Source: Rhodovulum visakhapatnamense
Lineage (GTDB): Bacteria; Pseudomonadota; Alphaproteobacteria; Rhodobacterales; Rhodobacteraceae
DNA: 64,000 nt
Reading direction: 5' to 3'
NCBI RefSeq assembly: GCF_004365965.1
Contig: NZ_SOEB01000001.1
Location: 62,001-126,000, forward strand
Shown: positions 54,200 to 63,854 of the stretch, in pieces
Layout of the letters: each line of letters begins with the position of its first letter
How positions within the stretch are numbered: position 1 is the first letter of the stretch
The notes under the pieces: generated by a model
Database searches by the model: none
What the model was told of the DNA's origin: nothing
The model's input: the letters and a program-made list of their open reading frames with translations, nothing else
Translations under genes and position numbers: made by a program

Positions 54200-55339
54200 G
54201 TGACGCTGCAGACCGCCCGTCCGACCCCGGACCCGGACCCGACAGATATTATCCCGAGGCTCGATATCCGCCGCATCCATCGCGTCTTCGGCGGCCGCAA
54301 GGTCGTCGACGATGTCAGTCTGACGGTGCTGCCGGGGCAGGTGACCTGCCTGCTCGGGCCGTCGGGCTGCGGCAAGTCGACGACGCTTCGGATCATCGCG
54401 GGCGTCGACCGGCAGGACGCGGGCGAGATCCGGATCGACGGGCAACTGGTCTGCGACACCGTCTTTCGCCTGCCGCCCGAGCGCCGCTCGGTCGGGCTGA
54501 TGTTTCAGGACTTCGCCCTCTTTCCGCATCTCAGCGTGGCCGAGAACGTGGCCTTCGGGCTGACCGGACCCAAGGCCGCGCGGCGGGCGCGGGTCGAGGA
54601 TCTGCTGGACCGGGTCGCGCTTGGCCGGTTCATCGACGCCTATCCGCACGAATTGTCGGGCGGCGAACAGCAGCGCGTGGCGCTGGCCCGCGCGCTGGCA
54701 CCCCGGCCCAAGATCATGCTGATGGACGAACCCTTTTCGGGGCTCGACAACCGGCTGCGCGACGAGATTCGCGACCAGACCCTGCAGGTGCTGACGGACG
54801 AGGGCGCGGCAGTGTTGCTGGTCACCCACGAGCCCGACGAGGCGATGCGGATGGCTGATGAAATCGCGCTGATGCGCGGCGGGCGGATCGTCCAGCAGGG
54901 CGCGCCCTACAATATCTATAACGCGCCCGTCGACCGGGCGGCGGCCGCCTTCTTCAGCGACATCAACGTGATCCGGGGGCGTGTGCACAACCTTCTGACC
55001 GAAACGCCCTTCGGCAAGTTCCTGACGCCGGGCATGGCCGATGGCGCCGAGGTCGACATCATCATCCGGCCGCAGCATCTGCGGATCGACTTCGACCGCA
55101 ACGGGCGCGGGCCGAATCCCACCGCCGAAGAGGGCGTGGCGGCGCGCGCCTGCGTCGAACGCGCCCGTTTCATGGGCTCGGAAAGCCTGGTCGAGTTCCG
55201 CATGGACCATGACGGCTCGGCGCTGCGCGCCACGGTCCCGGCCGTCTTTTTGCCGCAGCCCGGCACACCGATGTGGCTGACGATCCGCCGCGACCGCTGT
55301 TTCGTCTTTCCCCGAGAGGGCGGGGGCCGGGCCGCCTGA
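54200..55339 (+). CDS. ABC transporter ATP-binding protein, iron(III)/spermidine type
   Basis: This is a 379-aa ATPase. Walker A GPSGCGKSTTLRIIAG lies at about residues 54-69, the Q-loop in MFQDFALFPHLSVAENV, the ABC signature in LSGGEQQRVALARAL, Walker B in IMLMDEPFSGLD, and the switch His in LVTHEPDEAM. The C-terminal 110 residues form a TOBE-type domain, as in FbpC and PotA. The start is GTG. No permease or binding protein lies next to it, so it is an orphan ATPase. Confidence 0.93.
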   Translation: MTLQTARPTPDPDPTDIIPRLDIRRIHRVFGGRKVVDDVSLTVLPGQVTCLLGPSGCGKSTTLRIIAGVDRQDAGEIRIDGQLVCDTVFRLPPERRSVGLMFQDFALFPHLSVAENVAFGLTGPKAARRARVEDLLDRVALGRFIDAYPHELSGGEQQRVALARALAPRPKIMLMDEPFSGLDNRLRDEIRDQTLQVLTDEGAAVLLVTHEPDEAMRMADEIALMRGGRIVQQGAPYNIYNAPVDRAAAAFFSDINVIRGRVHNLLTETPFGKFLTPGMADGAEVDIIIRPQHLRIDFDRNGRGPNPTAEEGVAARACVERARFMGSESLVEFRMDHDGSALRATVPAVFLPQPGTPMWLTIRRDRCFVFPREGGGRAA

Positions 55340-55384
55340 TGCCGGCCGGCCCCGGTCCTGGGGTGTCGGGTTCCGCGGCCCGGC

Positions 55385-55771
55385 TCAGCCGGCCTTCACA
55401 TTCACCGGTACCGGCGCACCCGTGGCCATGTCGGTGCCGACATAGGGTTTGAGCGCGGCCTTCCAGGCGGCGAATCCGCCTTCCAGATGCGCGACCCGGT
55501 CATGCCCTGCGGCCAGCCAGGCCTCGGCCACCTTGCGCGAGCGCACGCCCGAGCCGCAATGGAACACCAGCCGCTTGTCGCCGCCCTCGGGCAGGAAGGC
55601 CGGATCGAAGCCCGACAGCGGCAAAAGCAGGGCGCCCTTGATATGTTCGAACATGTATTCCTGCGGCGTTCTCACATCGATCGTCACGACCTCGCCCGCG
55701 GCCATTGCCGCCTGCAGGTCGTCGCTGTTCCAGTGTTCCAGCACCTTGCCGTTCACGTCTTCGCTGTGCAT
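55385..55771 (-). CDS. Rhodanese-domain protein
   Basis: This is a 128-aa single-domain sulfurtransferase. It shows TIDVRTPQEYMFEHIKGALLLPL and the active-site loop FHCGSGVRS with the persulfide-forming Cys, then LEGGFAAWKAAL. It could move sulfane sulfur or detoxify cyanide; the partner is unknown. It is convergent with the ABC ATPase gene and divergent from tatA. Confidence 0.94.
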   Translation of the reverse strand: MHSEDVNGKVLEHWNSDDLQAAMAAGEVVTIDVRTPQEYMFEHIKGALLLPLSGFDPAFLPEGGDKRLVFHCGSGVRSRKVAEAWLAAGHDRVAHLEGGFAAWKAALKPYVGTDMATGAPVPVNVKAG

Positions 55772-56005
55772 CCGGTCGTCTCCATCCGCTTGCCGTGGAC
55801 CCCTCTGCCACGCCCGCGAGAGTGGAAGGATTCCCCACTCGCCCGCAAGGGGGGCCGACGCGCGCAGGCCCCTCTGGCATCTGAGACGGCGGGGGCAAAT
55901 AATCGCGCTCAGCCGGGCGAATGGGTCTTTGAACCGGCGGCAAGACTCAATAGATGTGTGACACCTGTGTCGCTGGAGGGGCGGTGCGCCCCGAGGGAGA
56001 AGACC

Positions 56006-56218
56006 ATGCTGAATAATATCGGCCTTCCCGGCCTGCTGCTGATCGCTGTCGTCGTGCTGGTGCTGTTCGGGCGCGGCAAGATCTCGTCGCTGATGGGCGA
56101 GGTCGGCAAGGGCATCACCGCCTTCAAGAAGGGCGTCAAGGAAGAGACCGAAGAGGCCCAGAAAAGCCTCGATTCCGCCCGTGACGTTACCCCCGAGACC
56201 GAAAGGGACAAGGCGTAA
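56006..56218 (+). CDS. tatA: Twin-arginine translocase subunit TatA
   Basis: This is a 70-aa protein. One N-terminal membrane helix (LPGLLLIAVVVLVLFG) leads into the FGRGKISSLMGEVGKGITAFKKGV amphipathic helix and a charged tail, as in TatA/E. GGGAGAAG lies before the ATG. It is first in the tatA-tatB-tatC unit. A short GACAC/GTGTC dyad lies at 55960-55971 in its upstream region. Confidence 0.96.
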   Translation: MLNNIGLPGLLLIAVVVLVLFGRGKISSLMGEVGKGITAFKKGVKEETEEAQKSLDSARDVTPETERDKA

Positions 56219-56242
56219 TCCGCCTGTCGCGAGCCTGACCCC

Positions 56243-56704
56243 ATGTTCGATATCGGCTGGACCGAACTGCTGCTGATCGGCATCGTGGCCCTGATCGTCG
56301 TGGGGCCGAAGGACCTGCCCGCGATGTTCCGCACGCTGGGCCGGTTTACCGCCAAGGCCCGCAACATGGCGCGCGAATTTCAGCGCGCGATGGATGACGC
56401 GGCCGATCAGGCGGGTGTCAAGGACACGGTCAACGATCTCAAGGACATCGCCAATCCGCGCAAGCTGGGGCTCGACCGCCTGAACGAGGCGGCCGACCGG
56501 TTCGAGAAATGGGACCCGAAGCTGCCCAAGGCCGGTGAGACCAAGGCCGGTGAGGCGAGCGCGCAGATGACCGAAGAGCGCGCCGCCCAGGCCGAGAAGA
56601 TCCGCAAGGCGATGGCCGAGAAGGGCGCGGCCAACCGCGCCGCCGACGCCCCGGCGTCTGACGGCACGCCCTCGCCGACCCCCGACAAGACGAGCGACGC
56701 ATGA
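56243..56704 (+). CDS. tatB: Twin-arginine translocase subunit TatB
   Basis: This is a 153-aa protein. [33 protein letters not shown] is the TatB membrane helix plus hinge with its Glu and Pro. A long amphipathic helix and an Ala/Glu/Lys-rich tail follow. It receives Tat substrates together with TatC. The stop overlaps the tatC start by 4 bp. Confidence 0.97.
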   Translation: MFDIGWTELLLIGIVALIVVGPKDLPAMFRTLGRFTAKARNMAREFQRAMDDAADQAGVKDTVNDLKDIANPRKLGLDRLNEAADRFEKWDPKLPKAGETKAGEASAQMTEERAAQAEKIRKAMAEKGAANRAADAPASDGTPSPTPDKTSDA

Positions 56705-57573
56705 GCAGCGATGACATCGACGACACCTCGGCGCCGCTGATCGAGCATCTGGCCGAGCTTCGCACCCGGCTGATCTATGCGCTGGCGGCCTTCGTCGCGG
56801 CGATGGTGGCCTGCTTCACGGTCTGGAACCCGATCTTCAACGTCCTGACCCACCCGATCTGTTCGGCACTGGCCGAGCGCGGGCAGGAATGCGGGCTGTA
56901 TCTGATCAAGCTGCAGGAAGGCTTCTTCGTCGCGATCCAGATCTCGCTGGTGGGCGGCTTCGCGCTGGCCTTTCCGTTCATTGCCTTCCAGCTTTGGCGG
57001 TTTGTCGCGCCGGGGCTTTACCGGTCCGAGAAACGGGCTTTCCTGCCCTTCCTGCTGGCCTCCCCCTTCATGTTCATCTTGGGCGGGGCCTTTGCCTATT
57101 TCATCATCACGCCGCTGGCCTTCGATTTCTTCCTGGGCTTCCAGCAGGTCGGCACGCTCGGGGCCGAGGGCGGGGGCGCGTCGGAAACCGCGGGCATAAC
57201 CTTCCACGGATCGGTGCAGGAGTATCTCTCGCTGACGATCAAGTTCATCCTGGCCTTCGGGCTTTGTTTCCAGCTGCCGGTGCTGCTGACCCTGATGGGC
57301 AAGGCCGAACTGGTCTCGGCTGCGGGGCTTTCGTCGGTGCGCAAATACGCGGTGGTGGGCATTCTGGTGCTGGCCGCCATCGTGACGCCGCCCGACGTGA
57401 TCACCCAGGTGATCCTCTTCACGGTGGTCTACGGGCTTTACGAGATCTCGATCCTCTTGGTGCGACGCGGCGAGAAGGTCCGCGAAAAGGAGCTGCGGAC
57501 CCAGGGCCTCTGGTTCGACGATGACGAGGAAGAGGACGGAGCTGTGGGACAGGACAGCGAGGGCCGGGCGTGA
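56701..57573 (+). CDS. tatC: Twin-arginine translocase subunit TatC
   Basis: This is a 290-aa protein with six hydrophobic helices. It begins with [20 protein letters not shown], the signal-peptide recognition site, and shows [22 protein letters not shown] and the conserved GFQ-containing loop. The C-terminus is a charged extension. The stop overlaps the GTG of the next gene (GTGA), so that gene is coupled to tatC. Confidence 0.97.
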   Translation: MSSDDIDDTSAPLIEHLAELRTRLIYALAAFVAAMVACFTVWNPIFNVLTHPICSALAERGQECGLYLIKLQEGFFVAIQISLVGGFALAFPFIAFQLWRFVAPGLYRSEKRAFLPFLLASPFMFILGGAFAYFIITPLAFDFFLGFQQVGTLGAEGGGASETAGITFHGSVQEYLSLTIKFILAFGLCFQLPVLLTLMGKAELVSAAGLSSVRKYAVVGILVLAAIVTPPDVITQVILFTVVYGLYEISILLVRRGEKVREKELRTQGLWFDDDEEEDGAVGQDSEGRA

Positions 57574-58430
57574 CCGGCGCGCTCGGGGCCGATGCCGCGC
57601 GGAGCCTGCAGCGGATCGCCGAGGCGCTGGAGCGGCGCTATCCCGCCCCGGCTGCGGTGCCCGATTTCGCGGCCGCCGAGGCGTTTCTGTGGCAGGTCTC
57701 GCCCGACCGGCTGATGCCGGTACCAGAGGTCAACCGGGTGGATCTGACGCTCTTGCAGGGGATCGACCGGTCGCGCGACACGTTGCTTGAGAATACCCGG
57801 CATTTCGCCCGCGGCCTGCCCGCCAACAATGCGCTTCTCTGGGGCGCGCGGGGGATGGGGAAGTCGAGCCTCGTCAAGGCGGTCCATGCCGCGGTCGCGG
57901 CCGAGGGGCATCCGCTGAAGCTGGTCGAGGTCCAGCGCGAGGACCTGCCCTCGGTGGGGCGGCTTCTGACGCTGTTGCGCGGGGCGTCCGAACGTTTCGT
58001 GCTGTTCTGCGACGACCTGTCCTTCAGCCATGACGACCAGCATTACAAGTCGCTGAAGGCGGTGCTCGACGGCGGGATCGAGGGGCGCCCGGCCAATGTG
58101 GTGTTCTACGCCACGTCGAACCGGCGTCATCTGATGCCACGGGACATGATCGAGAACGAACGTTCGACCGCGATCAGCCCGTCGGAGGCGACGGAAGAGA
58201 AGGTGTCGCTTTCGGACCGGTTCGGGCTCTGGCTCGGGTTCCACCCCTGCAGCCAGGACGAGTATCTGGGGATGATCCGGGCCTATTGCGCGGCCCATGG
58301 CATCGAGATCGAGCCCGAAACGCTGCGCGCGGAGGCGATCGAATGGCAGGCGACGCGCGGCGCGCGGTCGGGCCGGGTTGCCTGGCAATATTTCACCGAC
58401 CTTGCGGCGCGGCGCGGCATCCGGATCTGA
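57570..58430 (+). CDS. DUF815-family ATP-binding protein
   Basis: This is a 286-aa AAA-like ATPase. Walker [21 protein letters not shown] lies around residues 88-107 and Walker B in [14 protein letters not shown]; an arginine-rich [15 protein letters not shown] sensor region follows. This matches the DUF815 (UPF-type AAA) family, often found near tat or serS genes. The role is unknown. The GTG start overlaps the tatC stop. Confidence 0.9.
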   Translation: MTGALGADAARSLQRIAEALERRYPAPAAVPDFAAAEAFLWQVSPDRLMPVPEVNRVDLTLLQGIDRSRDTLLENTRHFARGLPANNALLWGARGMGKSSLVKAVHAAVAAEGHPLKLVEVQREDLPSVGRLLTLLRGASERFVLFCDDLSFSHDDQHYKSLKAVLDGGIEGRPANVVFYATSNRRHLMPRDMIENERSTAISPSEATEEKVSLSDRFGLWLGFHPCSQDEYLGMIRAYCAAHGIEIEPETLRAEAIEWQATRGARSGRVAWQYFTDLAARRGIRI

Positions 58431-58494
58431 CCGCGCCTTTCCGCTTTCTTTTTGGGGTCGAAGACCCGACACCGGCGCCGGAGGCGCCGGGCCA

Positions 58495-58515
58495 AAAATC
58501 TTCTGCGAAGATTTT
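58495..58515. repeat. Dyad repeat between the DUF815 and nlpD-like genes
   Basis: AAAATCTTC, a TGC spacer, then GAAGATTTT: a perfect 9-bp dyad between convergent genes, flanked by GC-rich CCGGAG/GCGCC segments. Its core TTCTGCGAA is the reverse complement of the core at 24156-24174. Probably a bidirectional terminator or REP-like family member. Confidence 0.65.
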
Positions 58516-58557
58516 ATCGCCCGGAGGGCGCCCCCTGCGGGGACGCCTCGCGGGCTC

Positions 58558-59760
58558 TTACGGCGTCAGATAGGGCATCGGGTCGACGCTCTCGAAGCCC
58601 TTGCGCAGTTCGAAATGAAGGAAGGCCGGGTTGCCCGAACGGACCTGCGCCACGGTCTGGCCGCGCGTGACCTTTGCGCCCTTCTGAACCGCGATCCCGT
58701 CGATATTGGCATAGACCGACAGCATGTTGTCGGAATGGCGCACGACGAGGATCGGCACCTGGTCGGTATCCCGGGTGATCGCCGCGACCGTGCCGTCGGC
58801 TACTGCCTTGACCGCCGTGCCCGCCTTGGCCGAGATGTCGATCCCGTCGTTCTTGCCCTTCTGATAGCCGCGGATGATGCTGCCCGAGACCGGCATCGCG
58901 AAGCGGGCCGAAGCGGTGCTCTGGTCCTTGGCCATCTCGGGCGAGGCCGGAACCGCGGGCTTGGCTGCGGGTTCGGGCTTGGGCAGCGGGGTTGCCGCCG
59001 AGGGCGGTGTCGCCAGCGCCGAGCCCTGGCCCGGACGTTCGGTGGTGGTCGGCACCGCAGCGACAGCCGTGCCTGCGGCCGCCGCACCCGAGGGTCGGGC
59101 TTGCTGCGCTGCGACCGGGATCAGCAGATACTGCCCTTCGCGCACCGTCAGATCGGGTCCCAGCCCGTTCCAGTCCGCCAGCGACCGGGGTGTCACGTTA
59201 TAGAGCCGGGCGATGGAATAGGCGGTCTCGCCGCGCACCACCTTGTGCCGGATCGGTTCCTGCCCGGCGGGCCGACCCGCGGCCGGGGCGGTGCCGCCCG
59301 CGCGGTCGAGCGCATTGCCGGCCAGTGTCGCGATATCGACCTGGCCCGGGGCCGCGCCCGCGGGCGTGATCGTGCCGTTGCCCAGCGGCGCGGCGGCGAC
59401 ACCCCCCGCATCCGCGACCCGGCGGGGCAGGGCGATCACCTCGCCATTGTTCAGCGTCGCATCGGCGGAGATGCCGTTATAGGAGGCGAGTTCCGCTGCG
59501 GGCAGGCCGACCCGCGCGGCCACATCCGAAAGGCGATCGCCGCGCCGCGCCACCGCGACCTGATAGGTCGGGTAGGAAATCACGCCCCGCTGATCCGGCT
59601 CGGGCCGGGGCGCGGCCTCGACCCTCGGGGGCTCGGGGTTGTTGCCGAGATTGCGGAAATCGTAGTCCCAGCCGCTCTCGCAGCCGGCGACCAGGGTCAT
59701 CCCGAGGCCAAGGGCCAGAAGCCGGGCCGGAAACCGGCGGTCGGGGGAGGTGTGGGCCAT
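58558..59760 (-). CDS. NlpD-type LysM/LytM lipoprotein (probable amidase activator)
   Basis: This is a 400-aa protein. The lipobox LVAGC gives a lipoprotein. Two LysM domains bind peptidoglycan (about residues 65-113 and 172-215). A Pro/Ala linker leads to a LytM (M23) domain. The zinc ligands are degenerate: the HxGxD position reads NDGID and the final HxH reads FLHFE. That is the pattern of NlpD/EnvC, which activate amidases rather than cut wall themselves. It lies downstream of surE-pcm. Confidence 0.92.
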   Translation of the reverse strand: MAHTSPDRRFPARLLALGLGMTLVAGCESGWDYDFRNLGNNPEPPRVEAAPRPEPDQRGVISYPTYQVAVARRGDRLSDVAARVGLPAAELASYNGISADATLNNGEVIALPRRVADAGGVAAAPLGNGTITPAGAAPGQVDIATLAGNALDRAGGTAPAAGRPAGQEPIRHKVVRGETAYSIARLYNVTPRSLADWNGLGPDLTVREGQYLLIPVAAQQARPSGAAAAGTAVAAVPTTTERPGQGSALATPPSAATPLPKPEPAAKPAVPASPEMAKDQSTASARFAMPVSGSIIRGYQKGKNDGIDISAKAGTAVKAVADGTVAAITRDTDQVPILVVRHSDNMLSVYANIDGIAVQKGAKVTRGQTVAQVRSGNPAFLHFELRKGFESVDPMPYLTP

Positions 59761-59885
59761 CGCTCGATCCTCACTGCGTACGGGGCCCGTTCTGCCGGAC
59801 CCTCGGGTCTCTCGTCTTGCGTCCGTCGGCTCCTGGAGTCGCCAACACGTGCCTCAGGCGTCTCAGGCCGCAGTCGTCTTCCGTC

Positions 59886-60536
59886 TCAGTCCTGACCGAG
59901 CCCCTCGAGAAGCGGCACGAACCGGACCTGCCGAAGCTCTTCATAGTCGAACCCGGTCTCGCCGCGGGTGACCTTGATCAGCCGCTGCACCGTGTCCGAC
60001 TGTCCGACCGGCACGATCATGATACCGCCAACCCGCAACTGGGCCAATAGGGGGCCGGGCGGGTCTTCGGCGGCGGCGGTCACAAGAATGCGGTCGAAGG
60101 GCGCCTGATCGGGCAGGCCGCGCGATCCGTCGGCCGCCATCGCCGTGACATTGGTCAGCCCCAGCGCCTCGAACCGCTTCTGCGCCTCGGCCGCAAGCCT
60201 GCGGTGACGTTCCAGCGTGTAGACCCGGCGCGACAGCCGCGACAGCACCGCGGCCTGATAGCCCGAGCCGGTGCCGATCTCGAGCACCTTGTTGCGTGGC
60301 TGCAGGTTCAGCGCCTGGGTCATGATCGCCACCACCGAGGGCTGGCTGATGGTCTGGCCGCAGGCGATGGGCAGGGGCGTGTCGTCATAGGCATGGCGTG
60401 CGAAATGGCCGGTGACGAACTGGCCCCGGTCGATCTCTTCCATCGCGGTCAGCACGCGCCTGTCGGTCACGCCCCTGGAGCGGATCGCGAACAGGAACTG
60501 CATCTTGCGTTCGGCCGTCGCGTCGTCTCCGGTCAT
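59886..60536 (-). CDS. pcm: Protein-L-isoaspartate O-methyltransferase
   Basis: This is a 216-aa SAM-dependent enzyme that repairs isoaspartyl residues. It shows [19 protein letters not shown], the SAM-binding [16 protein letters not shown], and [23 protein letters not shown]. The start overlaps the surE stop by 4 bp. The order surE-pcm-nlpD is widely conserved. Confidence 0.97.
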   Translation of the reverse strand: MTGDDATAERKMQFLFAIRSRGVTDRRVLTAMEEIDRGQFVTGHFARHAYDDTPLPIACGQTISQPSVVAIMTQALNLQPRNKVLEIGTGSGYQAAVLSRLSRRVYTLERHRRLAAEAQKRFEALGLTNVTAMAADGSRGLPDQAPFDRILVTAAAEDPPGPLLAQLRVGGIMIVPVGQSDTVQRLIKVTRGETGFDYEELRQVRFVPLLEGLGQD

Positions 60537-61318
60537 TCCAGTCGGGCCTTCACGTCGGCGATGCAGTCATGGGCGGTCAGATCGGCGCGCAACGGCGTCA
60601 CCGCGATATAGCCGTCGAGGTTCAGCGCCGCGTCCGACCCGGGCGCGGTCGGCAGGTTCTGCGCCCCGCCCCGGATCCAGAGGAACCTGCGCCCCGAGGG
60701 CGACAGATGCGGCTCGACCCCGAAAGAGGCATCGCGGCGGTAGCCCTGCGGCCCGACCCTCAGCCCCTTGACCTGATCGGCCGGGACGGGCGGGAAATTC
60801 ACGTTGTAGAACAGCCGGTAATCGGCGCCGTCCCAGGACCCCCGGTCCAGCAGCGCATTGACCGTTGCCGCACCATGGGCCGCAGCCGCCGCGAATTGCA
60901 GATCCTCGTCGTAATTCAGCGGCCCCAGATATTGTGACAGCGCGATCGCGGGCAGGCCCTGAAGCGCCGCCTCCATCGCGCCGCCGATGGTGCCCGAATA
61001 AAGCACGTTCTCGGCGGCGTTGTTGCCGCGATTGACACCCGACAGCACCAGATCGGGCCGGGCATCGGTCATCACATCGTAAAGCCCGGCCAGCACGCAA
61101 TCGGCGGGCGAGCCTTCGGCGGCGAAGCGGCGCGGACCGAGCTCGGCGATCATCATCGGACGGGTGTAGGAAATCATGTGGCCGACGCCCGACTGCTCGA
61201 AGGCGGGCGCGACCACCCAGACCTCGCCGGTCGGGCCCGCGACCTCGGCCGCGATGGCCTCGAGCACCGCCAGCCCGGGGGCGTTGATCCCGTCGTCATT
61301 CGTGATGAGAATGCGCAT
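60533..61318 (-). CDS. surE: 5'/3'-nucleotidase SurE
   Basis: This is a 261-aa metal-dependent nucleoside monophosphatase. It begins [15 protein letters not shown] with the metal-binding Asp8-Asp9. It shows [30 protein letters not shown], and [30 protein letters not shown]. It overlaps pcm and forms an operon with it and the NlpD-type gene. Confidence 0.97.
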   Translation of the reverse strand: MRILITNDDGINAPGLAVLEAIAAEVAGPTGEVWVVAPAFEQSGVGHMISYTRPMMIAELGPRRFAAEGSPADCVLAGLYDVMTDARPDLVLSGVNRGNNAAENVLYSGTIGGAMEAALQGLPAIALSQYLGPLNYDEDLQFAAAAAHGAATVNALLDRGSWDGADYRLFYNVNFPPVPADQVKGLRVGPQGYRRDASFGVEPHLSPSGRRFLWIRGGAQNLPTAPGSDAALNLDGYIAVTPLRADLTAHDCIADVKARLE

Positions 61319-61478
61319 CTGCTCAACCTTGCCTTATGGCCCTTCCATAGTGGAGCGGGCCCGAGGCGTAAAGGCGATGCCGGGGCCCGGGACCGGAAAC
61401 CTTGCGGGAGGGGCGGCGACCGTCACCCCCGGAGAACGCGCGCGTGCCCCGGGGGCCGATCCCGCAGGCGGGCGGGCC

Positions 61479-62141
61479 TCAGGCCAGGCCGAGATCGGCG
61501 GCCAGACGGCGCGCCTCGTCGGCCGGGCGTGCCAGCGTGTCGGTCTTCTCGCCGGGATAAAGCCGGTTGCGGTGGTTCGTGGGCATCGGTGCGGGCACGA
61601 AGCGACGGACATGCACGTCCTGAAGCCGGGCCTGCTCGGCCTCCCAGGCCTGGAACAGCGCGCGCTGTGCGGCCTTGCAGGCGGCATAGGCGCCCAGGAA
61701 GGGGCCTTCGGCCGGATCGTCGATCAGGACCGCGCTGCCGCCGCCCGTGGCGGCGCGCAGAAGCGGCGCGACGAAGGATACAAGCACGCCCAGCGCCTCG
61801 ACATCGGCCTTCACCGCCTTGGTCCAGAACGGCAGGTCGATCTGCTCGGCCGGGCTGAAGGGCGGCGACTGGATCGCGGCATGGACCCAGAGATCGACAT
61901 GACCCCAGCGGTCATAGATCCCCCGGCACAGCGTGCGCATCGCGTCGGTTTCGGTGATGTCCATGGGCGCCAGCGTCGCGCTGCCGCCCAGGGCCTTGAT
62001 CCGGTCGTCGAGTTCCTCGAGCGCACCGGTGGTGCGGCCGACCGCGACGACATGATAGCCGGCGCGCGCCAGCTCTTCGGCCACCGCCGCGCCGAATCCG
62101 CGCGAGGCGCCAGTCACAAGGGCAAGTTTCTGGTCTGTCAT
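61479..62141 (-). CDS. Short-chain dehydrogenase/reductase
   Basis: This is a 220-aa classical SDR. It shows the nucleotide-binding TGASRGFGAAVAEEL, the NNAG equivalent as HAAIQSPPF, and the active-site Tyr-x3-Lys in AYAACKAAQRALF. The loop reading PFLGAYAACKA is close to that of FolM/YciK-like SDRs. The substrate is unknown. It is a single gene downstream of purF. Confidence 0.88.
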   Translation of the reverse strand: MTDQKLALVTGASRGFGAAVAEELARAGYHVVAVGRTTGALEELDDRIKALGGSATLAPMDITETDAMRTLCRGIYDRWGHVDLWVHAAIQSPPFSPAEQIDLPFWTKAVKADVEALGVLVSFVAPLLRAATGGGSAVLIDDPAEGPFLGAYAACKAAQRALFQAWEAEQARLQDVHVRRFVPAPMPTNHRNRLYPGEKTDTLARPADEARRLAADLGLA

Positions 62142-62225
62142 GGACGGTCCTTGGAATACCTGAGCGATGGCGTCAAGATCCCGGTCCCGGACGGGACCGG
62201 CCGGGCGACAATCCGGCGCAGGCGG

Positions 62226-63707
62226 CTATTCGGCCGCCTTGGTCTGGAAGCCCTTCTGGATCATGTCGCTGGGCGCCACCGGGTATTCGCCCGAGAAGCA
62301 GGCATCGCAATATTGCGGGCAGCGGTCGTTTCGGCCGGCGGCCTCGCCCGCGGCCCGGTACAGCCCGTCGAGCGAGATGAACCGGAGGCTGTCGACGCCC
62401 AGATAGTCGCACATCTCGTCCTCGGACATGCGGCTGGCCAGAAGCTTGTCGCGGTGGGGCGTGTCGACGCCGTAGAAGCAGGGCCAGGCGGTCGGCGGGC
62501 TCGCGATCCGGAAATGGACCTCGGCCGCGCCCGCATCGAGGATCATCTCGCGGATCTTGCGGCTGGTCGTGCCGCGCACCACGCTGTCATCGACGAGGAC
62601 GATCCGCTTGCCAGCGATCAGGGCGCGATTGACGTTCAGCTTGAGCCGCACGCCCATGTTGCGGATCTGCTCGGTCGGTTCGATGAAGGTCCGGCCCATA
62701 TACTGGTTGCGGATGATCCCCATCCCGTAGGGGATGCCGCTTTCATGGCTGAAGCCGATGGCGGCGGGGGTGCCGCTGTCGGGCACCGGGCACACGAGAT
62801 CGGCCTCGACCGGCGCCTCGCGGGCCAGTTCGATCCCGATCTGGCGCCGGGTCTCGTAGACCGAGCGGCCGCCGAGGATCGAGTCGGGGCGCGAGAAATA
62901 GACATGCTCGAAGATGCAGAAGCGCGAGGAGCGGTGTTCGAACGGATGAAAGCTCTCGACCCCCTTTTCGGGCGAGATCAGCACCATTTCGCCCGGCTCG
63001 ATCTCGCGCACGAATTCGGCGCCGATGATGTCGAGCGCGCAGGTCTCCGAGCTCAGCACCCAGCCATCGCCGATCCGGCCCAGCACCAGCGGCCGCACCC
63101 CCAGCGGGTCGCGCACGCCGATCAGCTTGGTCCGGGTCATCGCCACGACCGAGAAGGCACCCTCGACCCGGCGCAGCGCGTCCTTCATGCGTTCGGGGAT
63201 GGTCTTCTGGAACGAGCGCGCCATCAGGTGGATGATGCATTCGCTGTCGGACGAGCTCTGGAAGATCGAGCCGTGCTGGATCAGTTCGCGGCGCAGCGCC
63301 TCGGCATTGGTGATGTTGCCGTTATGGGCAATGGCGGCGCCCCCCATGGCGAACTCGCCGAAGAAGGGCTGGACGTCGCGGATCGCGGTCTGGCCCTTCG
63401 ATCCGGCGGTCGAATAGCGGACATGGCCGATGGCCAGCGACCCGGGCAGGGTCTCCATCAGGCTGGCCTTGGTGAAGTTGTCGCGGACATAGCCGAAGCG
63501 GCGGGCCGACTGGAATCCGGTCACCGGGTCGTAAGAGACGATCCCGCCCGCCTCCTGGCCGCGATGCTGAAGGGCGTGCAGGCCGAGGGCCACGAAATTG
63601 GCGGCATCCGCCAGGCCGATCACGCCGAAGACCCCGCATTCCTCCTTGAGCTTGTCGTCGTCGAAGGGATGCGCGGGGGGCATGGTGCGGAAGGATGGCT
63701 GGCGCAT
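62226..63707 (-). CDS. purF: Amidophosphoribosyltransferase PurF
   Basis: This is a 493-aa enzyme of the first committed step of purine synthesis, making phosphoribosylamine from PRPP and glutamine. The glutaminase nucleophile Cys follows a short propeptide (KLKEECGVFGV). HALQHRGQEAGGI, GHVRYSTAG and the PRPP-binding VLVDDSVVRGTTS are present. The start at MRQPSFRT has GGAG 11 nt upstream; MPPAHPF (63683) is an alternative that fits the family but has no clear ribosome site. Confidence 0.97.
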   Translation of the reverse strand: MRQPSFRTMPPAHPFDDDKLKEECGVFGVIGLADAANFVALGLHALQHRGQEAGGIVSYDPVTGFQSARRFGYVRDNFTKASLMETLPGSLAIGHVRYSTAGSKGQTAIRDVQPFFGEFAMGGAAIAHNGNITNAEALRRELIQHGSIFQSSSDSECIIHLMARSFQKTIPERMKDALRRVEGAFSVVAMTRTKLIGVRDPLGVRPLVLGRIGDGWVLSSETCALDIIGAEFVREIEPGEMVLISPEKGVESFHPFEHRSSRFCIFEHVYFSRPDSILGGRSVYETRRQIGIELAREAPVEADLVCPVPDSGTPAAIGFSHESGIPYGMGIIRNQYMGRTFIEPTEQIRNMGVRLKLNVNRALIAGKRIVLVDDSVVRGTTSRKIREMILDAGAAEVHFRIASPPTAWPCFYGVDTPHRDKLLASRMSEDEMCDYLGVDSLRFISLDGLYRAAGEAAGRNDRCPQYCDACFSGEYPVAPSDMIQKGFQTKAAE

Positions 63708-63854
63708 GGGCAGCGGGGCTCCGAATCCGTCTGAAGGAAGTTGGCCCTTCTCTAGTCCCTCCGGCGTCCGGTGTCACGAAAGGATCATTAAGAAAGGTTC
63801 ACGCCCGCGCGACTCGGCTGTGCGCGGGGCAGAGAAGGGGCGGTTGGTGTGGGG

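Noticed and set aside
52718-55210. An 830-codon open frame on the minus strand opposite the DJ-1-like, lytic-transglycosylase-like and ABC genes
   Set aside because: The three plus-strand genes have clear motifs, ribosome sites and family lengths. The antisense translation is low-complexity and matches no fold.
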